Positions 20,417-27,696 of a stretch of 64,000 nt of DNA are shown in pieces. Under the pieces are notes generated by a model. The model searched no databases, was not told where the DNA came from, and was given only the letters and a program-made list of their open reading frames with translations. The DNA lies in contig CACGHD010000002.1 of the NCBI GenBank assembly GCA_902572825.1, forward strand, positions 1 through 64,000, given 5' to 3'. Made by a program: the position numbers and the translations under genes. Source of the stretch: an uncultured Prochlorococcus sp. (GTDB lineage Bacteria > Cyanobacteriota > Cyanobacteriia > PCC-6307 > Cyanobiaceae). Position 1 is the first letter of the stretch; each line of letters starts with the position of its first letter.

Positions 20417-23400
20417 ATGGAATCTTTCAGAACCTATTTAAATAGAGATGAAAAACCATTAATTATTTTTGACGGAGGTACTGGAACATCTTTTCAGAAC
20501 TTAAATCTTACTGCAGATGACTTTGGAGGAAAAGAATTAGAGGGATGTAATGAAAACCTTGTTTTATCATCCCCAGAGGTTGTTGAGAAGGTACATAATT
20601 CATTTTTAGAAGCAGGTTGTCATGTTATAGAAACTAATACATTTGGAGCCTCATCAATAGTTCTTGATGAATATGATATTGCGGATAAGGCTTATGAGAT
20701 AAATAAAAATGCAGCATTTATAGCAAAAAAAGCTGCTGCCAAATACTCATCATTTGATAAACCAAGGTTTGTAGCAGGTTCAATTGGGCCAACAACTAAA
20801 TTACCCACCTTAGGACATATAAATTTTGATGAATTAAAGCAATCATATAAAGAACAAATTTATGGTCTTATAGATGGAGGAGTTGATCTTCTTTTGATTG
20901 AAACTTGTCAGGATGTTTTACAAATTAAATCTGCCTTATTAGCATCAAAAGAAATTCTTGAAAGTAAAAATATTGATATACCTTTAATGGTATCTATAAC
21001 AATGGAAACAACAGGTACAATGCTTGTTGGATCTGATATTGCTTCTGCATTAACAATATTAGAGCCATTTAATATAGATATCCTTGGACTTAATTGTGCA
21101 ACTGGTCCAGAGCAAATGAAGGAACATATTAAATATTTGTCTGAAAATTCTCCTTTCGCTATAAGCTGTATTCCCAATGCAGGTCTTCCTGAAAATATTG
21201 GTGGTGTAGCTCACTACAGATTAAAGCCAATAGAATTAAAGATGCAGTTAATGAATTTTATATATGACTTTAATGTTCAATTAATAGGTGGATGTTGTGG
21301 GACAACACCTGAACATATTAAATATCTTTCTTCAATAATCGATGAGATTATTGATGACGAAAGGTCTAACAAAGATGGTAAAAACAATTTAAGTGGATAT
21401 ATTCCCTCTGCATCATCAATATATAATTCTGTACCTTACAAACAAGACAATTCTATTTTGATTGTAGGAGAAAGATTAAATGCAAGTGGATCTAAAAAGG
21501 TAAGGGAGTTATTAAATAACGACGATTGGGATGGACTAGTTTCAATTGCAAAGCAACAACAAAAAGAAAATGCACATGTTCTTGATGTGAATGTTGATTA
21601 TGTGGGGAGAGACGGAGTGAAAGATATGAAAGAAATAACTTCAAGACTAGTTACCAACATAAATTTGCCATTAATGATTGACTCTACAGATGCTGACAAA
21701 ATGGAAAGTGGATTAAAGTCAGCTGGTGGTAAATGTATTATAAATTCAACCAATTACGAAGACGGAAATGAAAGGTTTGATGAAGTTCTAAATTTAGCCT
21801 TAGGGTATGGTTCAGGTCTTGTTGTAGGAACTATTGACGAAGATGGAATGGCAAGGAATGCGAATAAAAAATTTAACATTGTAAAACGAGCGGTTAATAG
21901 AACAAGAGAATGCGGCTTGTCAGATTATGAGTTATTTTTTGATCCATTAGCTCTGCCAATATCTACTGGGATAGAAGAAGATAGATCAAACGCTAAAGAA
22001 ACAATTAATGCTATATCCAAAATTCGTGAAAATTTCCCAGATAGTCATATCATACTGGGGATATCAAATATTAGTTTTGGTCTTTCACCATTATCAAGAA
22101 TTAATCTAAATTCAATATTTTTAGATGAATGCATTAAAGCAGGATTGGATTCTGCTATTATCGCTCCAAATAAAATTTTGCCATTATCAAAAATTTCTGA
22201 AGAAACTAAAAAGCTTTGCTTAGATTTGATATATGACAAAAGAGAATTTGAAGATGATATTTGTATTTATGATCCATTAGTAGAATTAACAAAGGCTTTT
22301 CAAGATTTATCTATTCAAGATTTCAAAAAAGCATCTTCAGAAAATAAAAACCTAACTCTGGAAGAAAGTCTAAAAAATCATATTATTGATGGAGAAAAAA
22401 TAGGTTTAGAGGATCAATTAAATAAAGCGTTAAAAAAATATAAACCCCTTGAAATAATTAATACCTTTTTACTAGATGGAATGAAAGTTGTAGGAGATTT
22501 ATTTGGCTCAGGTCAAATGCAATTGCCATTTGTACTCCAATCCGCTGAAACAATGAAATTTGCTGTTTCAATTTTAGAACCATATATGGAATCTGTAGAT
22601 GAAAACATATCAAATGGAAAACTCTTAATTGCTACTGTTAAAGGCGATGTTCATGATATTGGGAAAAATTTGGTTGACATAATACTTACAAATAATGGTT
22701 ATGACGTAATAAATCTTGGAATAAAGCAAGATGTTTCAGCAATTATAGATGCACAAAAAAAGCATAATGCAGATTGCATCGCTATGAGCGGATTACTTGT
22801 TAAATCAACTGCTTTTATGAAAGATAATTTAGAGGCTTTTAACAATGAAAATATTAGTGTACCAGTAATATTAGGAGGTGCAGCCTTAACCCCAAAATTT
22901 GTAAATGAGGACTGCAGCAAAATATATAAAGGGAAAATATTGTACGGAAAAGATGCATTCACTGATCTTAAATTCATGAATGAATATATGGATAATAAAA
23001 AAAAGGGTAATTGGTCAAACACAGAAGGGTTCATTAACGATGAGGGCATAAATATTAATTTAGCCTCATCAAAATCCAACTCTCAAAATGTTAAAAATTC
23101 AATATCCATACATACCGTTACATCCAAATTAAATGTAAAAGAAAATTTCATAAGATCTAAATTTATAAATGAAGAAGAACCAATTCAACCCCCTTTCTTG
23201 GGCACGAAAGTCTTGAATGACGTCGATATAGATTTAAATAAGTTAATTTTTTATCTAGATACAAAAGCTCTATTTAGCGGACAATGGCAAATAAAAAAAG
23301 GAAAAACCCAAAGCGTAGATGAATACAATAACTATTTGGATTCGTATGCTAAGCCATTGTTAAATAGATGGTTAGAGACAATTATAGAAAAAAAACTTAT

Positions 23401-23983
23401 TTCACCCAAAGCAGTTTATGGATATTTCAGGTGCGGGAGAAAAAATAATAGTATTTTCTTATTTGATGATAAATCATTAAATAAAATTTCCCAATTTAAT
23501 TTCCCAAGACAAAAATCTGGGAATAATTTATGTATAGCTGATTTTTATTGTGATTTGAAAAATGATAAACCGATAGATATATTTCCTATGCAGGCAGTAA
23601 CAATGGGCGATATTGCTAGTAAATATTCTCAAAAATTATTTAAAGAAGATAAATATAGCGATTATTTATTATTCCATGGACTTACAGTGCAATTAGCAGA
23701 AGCTCTAGCTGAGTATGTCCATGCATTAATTCGTATTGAATGTGGTTTCAGTACTGAAGAACCAGACAAAAATAGAGAAATACTAGCTCAAAAATATAGA
23801 GGAGCTAGATATTCTTTTGGTTATCCTGCATGTCCAAAAGTCTCTGATTCAAATAAGCAATTATCATTGTTGGATGCAAAAAGAATAAACTTGACCATGG
23901 ATGAATCTGAACAACTTCATCCAGAACAAAGTACTACAGCTATCATTTCACTACACTCAAAAGCTAAATATTTCAGCGCCTAA
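20417..23983 (+). CDS. metH: Cobalamin-dependent methionine synthase
   Basis: Transfers the methyl group of 5-methyltetrahydrofolate to homocysteine through cobalamin. Domains in order over 1188 aa: homocysteine/zinc domain ending in IGGCCGTTPEH, folate (pterin-binding) domain opening near VGERLNASGS, a helical cap, the B12-binding domain with the cobalt-ligand motif DVHDIG in KGDVHDIGKNLV, and a C-terminal AdoMet reactivation domain (YRGARYSFGYPACP). The presence of the reactivation domain shows a complete enzyme. No cobalamin riboswitch is evident in the 18-bp gap from ilvE. Confidence 0.96.
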   Translation: MESFRTYLNRDEKPLIIFDGGTGTSFQNLNLTADDFGGKELEGCNENLVLSSPEVVEKVHNSFLEAGCHVIETNTFGASSIVLDEYDIADKAYEINKNAAFIAKKAAAKYSSFDKPRFVAGSIGPTTKLPTLGHINFDELKQSYKEQIYGLIDGGVDLLLIETCQDVLQIKSALLASKEILESKNIDIPLMVSITMETTGTMLVGSDIASALTILEPFNIDILGLNCATGPEQMKEHIKYLSENSPFAISCIPNAGLPENIGGVAHYRLKPIELKMQLMNFIYDFNVQLIGGCCGTTPEHIKYLSSIIDEIIDDERSNKDGKNNLSGYIPSASSIYNSVPYKQDNSILIVGERLNASGSKKVRELLNNDDWDGLVSIAKQQQKENAHVLDVNVDYVGRDGVKDMKEITSRLVTNINLPLMIDSTDADKMESGLKSAGGKCIINSTNYEDGNERFDEVLNLALGYGSGLVVGTIDEDGMARNANKKFNIVKRAVNRTRECGLSDYELFFDPLALPISTGIEEDRSNAKETINAISKIRENFPDSHIILGISNISFGLSPLSRINLNSIFLDECIKAGLDSAIIAPNKILPLSKISEETKKLCLDLIYDKREFEDDICIYDPLVELTKAFQDLSIQDFKKASSENKNLTLEESLKNHIIDGEKIGLEDQLNKALKKYKPLEIINTFLLDGMKVVGDLFGSGQMQLPFVLQSAETMKFAVSILEPYMESVDENISNGKLLIATVKGDVHDIGKNLVDIILTNNGYDVINLGIKQDVSAIIDAQKKHNADCIAMSGLLVKSTAFMKDNLEAFNNENISVPVILGGAALTPKFVNEDCSKIYKGKILYGKDAFTDLKFMNEYMDNKKKGNWSNTEGFINDEGININLASSKSNSQNVKNSISIHTVTSKLNVKENFIRSKFINEEEPIQPPFLGTKVLNDVDIDLNKLIFYLDTKALFSGQWQIKKGKTQSVDEYNNYLDSYAKPLLNRWLETIIEKKLISPKAVYGYFRCGRKNNSIFLFDDKSLNKISQFNFPRQKSGNNLCIADFYCDLKNDKPIDIFPMQAVTMGDIASKYSQKLFKEDKYSDYLLFHGLTVQLAEALAEYVHALIRIECGFSTEEPDKNREILAQKYRGARYSFGYPACPKVSDSNKQLSLLDAKRINLTMDESEQLHPEQSTTAIISLHSKAKYFSA

Positions 23984-23992
23984 GATAAATCT

Positions 23993-24211
23993 TTAGTTGT
24001 TTTCTAAATATTCAATAATTTCTTCCTGTAGTTCTTTCATCGTTTCATTATCACCAAGATCAAGTCCCTCGCCCGCTGCGTCCTGTGTTAACTCAAGATA
24101 ATATGAAGCACCATCACTAGATAAAAATTCTAATGCAGAAGTTTCATCACTATCTTTAAAAGCTTCATAAAGAGCTTTAAATGCTATGTTTTCAGTAAAG
24201 TCCCAATCCAT
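23993..24211 (-). CDS. Small acidic conserved protein, function unknown
   Basis: A 72-aa protein rich in Glu and Asp (opening MDWDFTENIAFKALYEAF, ending EEIIEYLENN) with no membrane segment or recognised motif. Predicted mostly helical from its spacing of hydrophobic residues. It is convergent with metH at 9 bp and divergent from the DUF2237 gene. The strong non-random composition and the clean ATG start support a real gene, but I do not recognise the family. Confidence 0.65.
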   Translation of the reverse strand: MDWDFTENIAFKALYEAFKDSDETSALEFLSSDGASYYLELTQDAAGEGLDLGDNETMKELQEEIIEYLENN

Positions 24212-24310
24212 AATGAAAAAAACCTTATTAGAATTATTACCTCCTTACCCCCCATACTCGTCAACCTTTTTTAAAGAAATGTTGGTGTTTTATTATTATT
24301 AAATAAATCT

Positions 24311-24694
24311 ATGACTAAAAATAATCATGATCAGTTGAATGTCTTGGGAGAAAAAATTGAGTTTTGTAGTTGCTCACCTATGACAGGTTGGTTTAGAGAT
24401 GGATTTTGTTACTATGACAAAAATGATGGAGGGAATCATTCCATATGTTGTGTAATGGATGATAATTTCCTGAACTATAGTAAATCACAAGGTAATGATT
24501 TAATAACTCCCATGCCTATTTACTCATTCCCTGGACTAAAGGATGGTGATCATTGGTGTATTTGTCTTGATAGGTGGAAGCAAGCATTATTAGACGGTCT
24601 TGCACCAAAAGTTATATTAGAATCAACGAATATTGTAGTCTTAGAATCAGTACCTCTGGAAAAATTGAAAGAATATCAATTTAATAAAAAATAA
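24311..24694 (+). CDS. DUF2237 family protein
   Basis: The 127-aa sequence matches the DUF2237 pattern: NVLGEKIEFCSCSPMTGWFRDGFC at the N-terminus (residues about 10-33, described only in part here), then PGLKDGDHWCICLDRWKQAL and a closing LAPKVILESTN. Conserved cysteines (SCSP, WCIC) suggest metal or redox binding, though none is proven for the family. It is soluble and of usual family length. It stands alone, with short gaps on both sides. Confidence 0.8.
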   Translation: MTKNNHDQLNVLGEKIEFCSCSPMTGWFRDGFCYYDKNDGGNHSICCVMDDNFLNYSKSQGNDLITPMPIYSFPGLKDGDHWCICLDRWKQALLDGLAPKVILESTNIVVLESVPLEKLKEYQFNKK

Positions 24695-24742
24695 TTACAA
24701 ATTTATTATTTTTTTTAAAATTATTATGATAAATTTTTTTAT

Positions 24743-25573
24743 ATGAGTTTAGAAATATATTGGAAAAAAGCACTGGAGCAAACTCGATTATCAATTGATG
24801 ATAAATCATTATATCCTCTTAAAACTGATATTATTACAAGAGATTTATATGCAAAAGACGACTTCATAATTAGAAAACTCGATACTTCAAAATTTAATAA
24901 AAAAAAAATTTATGGTCCTAAACAGAATCCATTTTGTCCTTGGGAAAAGATACTAGAAATTGATAAAATTGGTAAAAATCATCAACTAATATTAAATAAG
25001 TACCCTGTACAAAAAGGTCATATTTTACTTATTACAAATGAATGGAAACCTCAAAATGGATGGTTAGATATTAAAGATTGGAGAGCGATCCAACAAGTTA
25101 ATAAGGATACTAGTGGATTATGGTTTTTCAATAGTTCTCCAATTGCGGGTGCAAGTCAACCTCACAGGCATTTTCAACTTCTGCGTAGATCTAGAGGTGA
25201 GATATCATGTCCTAGAGAAAAGTGGTTTTTAGAAATGAGCTCATATCAAGGTCTAAATAGTAAGCTTAAAAAAAATATTATTGTATCCAAATTTAATTTT
25301 TTAGAAAATTCATCATCCCTTTATGAATTTTATTTAGAGTTATGCAAGAAAATAGGCCTTGGGGACCCTATTAGTGATAAGAAACCGATTTATCCTTACA
25401 ATATTTTAATAACGAATAAATGGATCGCTATTATAAAGAGAAAAAATGATCATATTCATGGTTTCAGTATTAACGGTTTAGGTTTTGCAGGATATCTATT
25501 AGTAACTGAAAAATCAAATATTAATTATTTAAAGAAATTTGGACCTGAAAAACTTTTAGAAAGTTTTGTTTGA
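24743..25573 (+). CDS. ATP adenylyltransferase / Ap4A phosphorylase-like HIT-fold protein
   Basis: Predicted to phosphorolyse diadenosine tetraphosphate (Ap4A) to ATP and ADP, or the related reverse reaction. The HIT-like catalytic motif is in GASQPHRHFQLL (H-x-H, about residue 140). The N-terminal segment FCPWEKILEIDKIG and KYPVQKGHILLIT are typical of Ap4A phosphorylases, as is the C-terminal YPYNILITNKW. The length of 276 aa fits. The following small gene is convergent with it at a 3-bp gap. Confidence 0.8.
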   Translation: MSLEIYWKKALEQTRLSIDDKSLYPLKTDIITRDLYAKDDFIIRKLDTSKFNKKKIYGPKQNPFCPWEKILEIDKIGKNHQLILNKYPVQKGHILLITNEWKPQNGWLDIKDWRAIQQVNKDTSGLWFFNSSPIAGASQPHRHFQLLRRSRGEISCPREKWFLEMSSYQGLNSKLKKNIIVSKFNFLENSSSLYEFYLELCKKIGLGDPISDKKPIYPYNILITNKWIAIIKRKNDHIHGFSINGLGFAGYLLVTEKSNINYLKKFGPEKLLESFV

Positions 25574-25576
25574 ATA

Positions 25577-25756
25577 CTAGTTATTTACTTCAACTTCTTT
25601 ATCTCTGCTTATTTGGCTTTCTAGAACGTCTATAGATGCTGTTACAGAGGCGATTTTACGTTCAAGTGAATCCTTTATATAATTGAGCATTTCTAATTTC
25701 TTATGTTGATAAAAACTCTTTTTTTCTTTAGATGACCTGAAATTACAGTTAAACAT
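25577..25756 (-). CDS. Small hypothetical protein, probable coiled coil
   Basis: A 59-aa ORF from the ATG at 25756. It begins MFNCNFRSSKEKKSFYQHKK and continues with heptad-like hydrophobic spacing over residues 21-50 (LEMLNYIKDSLERKI, then SIDVLESQIS), which suggests a short coiled coil. It ends in an acidic tail. No membrane segment or known family is seen. The convergent arrangement with the Ap4A phosphorylase gene at 3 bp and codon use like its neighbours favour a real gene. Confidence 0.55.
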   Translation of the reverse strand: MFNCNFRSSKEKKSFYQHKKLEMLNYIKDSLERKIASVTASIDVLESQISRDKEVEVNN

Positions 25757-25899
25757 TTTTATTTTTATTATAAAAAGATACTTAATTGACTTGTGACATG
25801 AAAATAAATTGGTTTTAATTTAAAAACAATATTCCGTATGGACTTTAAATTTATTTTGAATAAAATTAAATAAATTCCTTACTATTCAAGAAAATATTA

Positions 25900-26910
25900 T
25901 TGAATATTCCAGAAAATTCAAATACAAAAAGAATTTCAATTGATTTACCTGAGGAACTAATTTCCAGGTTTGATCAATTACGAAAAGAGTGGGGACTTCG
26001 AGCAAGAGGACCCGTAATAGAAAAGATACTTAAAGAACTTCTTCAGGAAGATGATTTACTACCTAAGAACCAACAGCAAGAAATAGACTTTAATGAGAAG
26101 AATAATAATGAAAAATTAAATATTGATGAAGATACTGCATTGGTATTAATTAAATCAAACGTAAATAAAGAAGTTAATGAGATATCTTTGAATAAAACAG
26201 TTTCAAATAACAATCAATATAAAGAAAAAGCAAACTCAAACATAAGCCTTCCGAATTTTGTTGAAAAAAAAGTAAAGAATTTAAGAAGAAGTATTTATAG
26301 TGAAAAATTAAAGGAAAATATTAATGATATTCAATTTAATACAATTAAAGAAACTGAATTAATAAAATGTCGAATTGAGTTAATTAGTCATTGGAAAACC
26401 TTGTATGGTTCAGTACCTAATGATCACGTAGTAGAAGCTTCGATGGATTGGTTTGGAAGGGATATATGGCCAAATCTTGACGGAACTGAAAATCTACCCT
26501 TTACGTGGAGTGCAGCCAATAAATTAATGTCTGAATTATGTCCATTTTGGATAAAGAAAAATCCATCCCTTGAAATTGTTTTATTAATGATTGGCGTTTT
26601 AGAAGACCCTTTTGCTACATCAGATCTTATTAATAGGATACCAACTCTTGTGAGAAGGTTTGTAAGTAGATTTAAGAGAAATAACAGATCAAATTCATTT
26701 GAAACTTTGAACTCAACAATGACAGTACATGGAGCACTTAAATTATTGAATTTATCAACATCAGCAGGATCAGCTCATACGTTCCGTAAAATTAGGGAAG
26801 CCTATAAATCAATAGCCCTAGAGACGCATCCGGATGCGGGAGGATCAACAGATCAAATGAGAAAATTAAATGAAGCGTATCAATTGCTAAAAAATCTATA
26901 TAGAAATTAG
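25900..26910 (+). CDS. Ribbon-helix-helix / J-domain fusion protein
   Basis: A 336-aa protein with an unusual domain pair. Residues about 8-50 (KRISIDLPEELISRFDQLRK, then a second helix ending KILKELLQ) look like a CopG-type RHH DNA-binding domain. A polar, low-complexity linker follows (about 50-125), then a middle domain with ELISHWKTLYGSVPNDHVVE and a tryptophan-rich stretch. The last 63 residues are a J-domain with the invariant HPD at residues 310-312, so it should stimulate an Hsp70 (DnaK). No Gly/Phe or zinc region is present. The start is TTG at 25900, because no ATG precedes the RHH strand. Its 3' end touches a dyad repeat. Confidence 0.8.
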   Translation: MNIPENSNTKRISIDLPEELISRFDQLRKEWGLRARGPVIEKILKELLQEDDLLPKNQQQEIDFNEKNNNEKLNIDEDTALVLIKSNVNKEVNEISLNKTVSNNNQYKEKANSNISLPNFVEKKVKNLRRSIYSEKLKENINDIQFNTIKETELIKCRIELISHWKTLYGSVPNDHVVEASMDWFGRDIWPNLDGTENLPFTWSAANKLMSELCPFWIKKNPSLEIVLLMIGVLEDPFATSDLINRIPTLVRRFVSRFKRNNRSNSFETLNSTMTVHGALKLLNLSTSAGSAHTFRKIREAYKSIALETHPDAGGSTDQMRKLNEAYQLLKNLYRN

Positions 26911-26967
26911 TATAATAATTCTAATATAAGACTTAAAATAAGTCTATTAAATAGTCTCATATAAGAT
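26911..26967 (+). repeat. Dyad-rich repeat, copy A
   Basis: Contains the 17-bp palindrome AGACTTAAAATAAGTCT at 26929-26945 plus a further AGTCT half-site 12 bp on. It matches copy B along most of about 50 bp and shares its right end (ATAGTCTCATATAAGAT) exactly with copy C. It begins at the stop codon of the RHH/J-domain gene. Confidence 0.8.
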
Positions 26968-27342
26968 ACCTGTGAAGTTTAATTTCTGATATTAGTCAAT
27001 AACTTTAATTTAAATTTATAAAAAAAATTATTATTTATAAAAGAAAATTAAGAAAAAATTTCCTTTTTAAAAAATAAAACTTTTGCTGTATAGTAATTCT
27101 TATATAAGACTTATTATAAGTCTAATATATAGTCTTATACTTGATTGCTAAGAATAATTAATTCATCAATTTAAATGAACCAAATCAAAACTTCTTAATA
27201 CCCCTGAAAAATTAAAAATTAAAAATTAAATAATAAATAAATAAATAAATTATGTCCTTTCATTGTCCAAGAAATTAATAAGGGCTAAAAAGTTTTGCTA
27301 TAACTTGCTTTTATCCTATCCGGTACTGCCTTAAAGACAGTA
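26968..27342. other. Gene-free AT-rich interval containing repeat copy B
   Basis: I see no ORF of more than about ten codons with a plausible start on either strand. Apart from the dyad repeat at 27089-27138 it holds simple AT-rich repeats at about 27205-27251 (ATTAAAA three times, then AATA/TAAA units). A small untranslated RNA cannot be excluded. Confidence 0.6.
27089..27138 (+). repeat. Dyad-rich repeat, copy B
   Basis: Same layout as copy A: palindrome AGACTTATTATAAGTCT at 27107-27123 and another AGTCT at the same 12-bp spacing. The flanking TAATTCT and TATAAG blocks are also shared with copy A. Confidence 0.8.
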
Positions 27343-27343
27343 C
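27323..27343 (-). terminator. Possible hairpin after the small exported-protein gene
   Basis: GTACTG and CAGTAC form a 6-bp stem around a 9-nt spacer (CCTTAAAGA) that abuts the stop codon of the minus-strand gene. There is no following T-run, so it may be a weak terminator or an RNA-stabilising hairpin. Confidence 0.35.
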
Positions 27344-27603
27344 TACTTAGATTGAAGCTTTTCAATAGCAGTCTGTTTATCAATACTAGGGACATCACTT
27401 AATCCGTTAGCATCAAACCAAGGGGCGCTAGCCCAATCAAATCCTTCACCAAAAGTATTATCTGGTGCAGCTATATACCAATGACATGAAGCATCTGGTA
27501 TGTCAACAGCACATTTTGACCAATCATCTGACCACTGAGGGACTTGCACCCACATCACTGAAGATAGAAGTAGAGATAGAAGATTGATCATGGAACATAT
27601 CAT
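27343..27603 (-). CDS. Small exported protein, function unknown
   Basis: An 86-aa protein with a short hydrophobic N-terminus (MINLLSLLLSSVMWVQVPQW) that looks like a signal peptide, so export to the periplasm or thylakoid lumen is likely. A second ATG at 27591 would place the signal sequence at the very start and may be the true start. The mature part is rich in Trp, Asp and Pro, with two cysteines (KCAV and SCHW) that could form a disulfide. Repeat copy C lies 35-81 bp upstream, with a TATAAT box next to it. I do not recognise the family. Confidence 0.7.
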   Translation of the reverse strand: MICSMINLLSLLLSSVMWVQVPQWSDDWSKCAVDIPDASCHWYIAAPDNTFGEGFDWASAPWFDANGLSDVPSIDKQTAIEKLQSK

Positions 27604-27637
27604 ACAACATTAATTGGTTTTATTGGATTATTATTTA

Positions 27638-27684
27638 TCTTATATTAGAATTATATGTAGACTAGTTTATAGTCTCATATAAGA
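27638..27684 (-). repeat. Dyad-rich repeat, copy C, in the promoter of the small exported-protein gene
   Basis: The palindrome AGACTAGTTTATAGTCT (27659-27675) has the same 17-bp length and 5-bp spacer as copies A and B. The whole element is bounded by TCTTATAT and ATATAAGA inverted ends. Read on the minus strand, the palindrome is followed after 3 bp by TATAAT, so it sits where a regulator would contact the promoter of the gene starting at 27603. Confidence 0.7.
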
Positions 27685-27696
27685 TTAACAATACAA

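Noticed and set aside
22699..23079. 126-aa minus-strand ORF inside metH
   Set aside because: It lies opposite the highly conserved B12-binding domain; a hydrophobic antisense ORF is a known by-product of AT-rich coding DNA.
27205..27251. Short tandem AT repeats (ATTAAAA and AATA units) considered as a regulatory or CRISPR-like array
   Set aside because: Units are 4-7 bp with no spacers; this is simple-sequence DNA in an AT-rich gap.
27323..27343. GTACTG...CAGTAC considered as a LexA-type operator
   Set aside because: It lies at the 3' end of a gene, abutting its stop codon, and the spacing does not fit the cyanobacterial box I recall.
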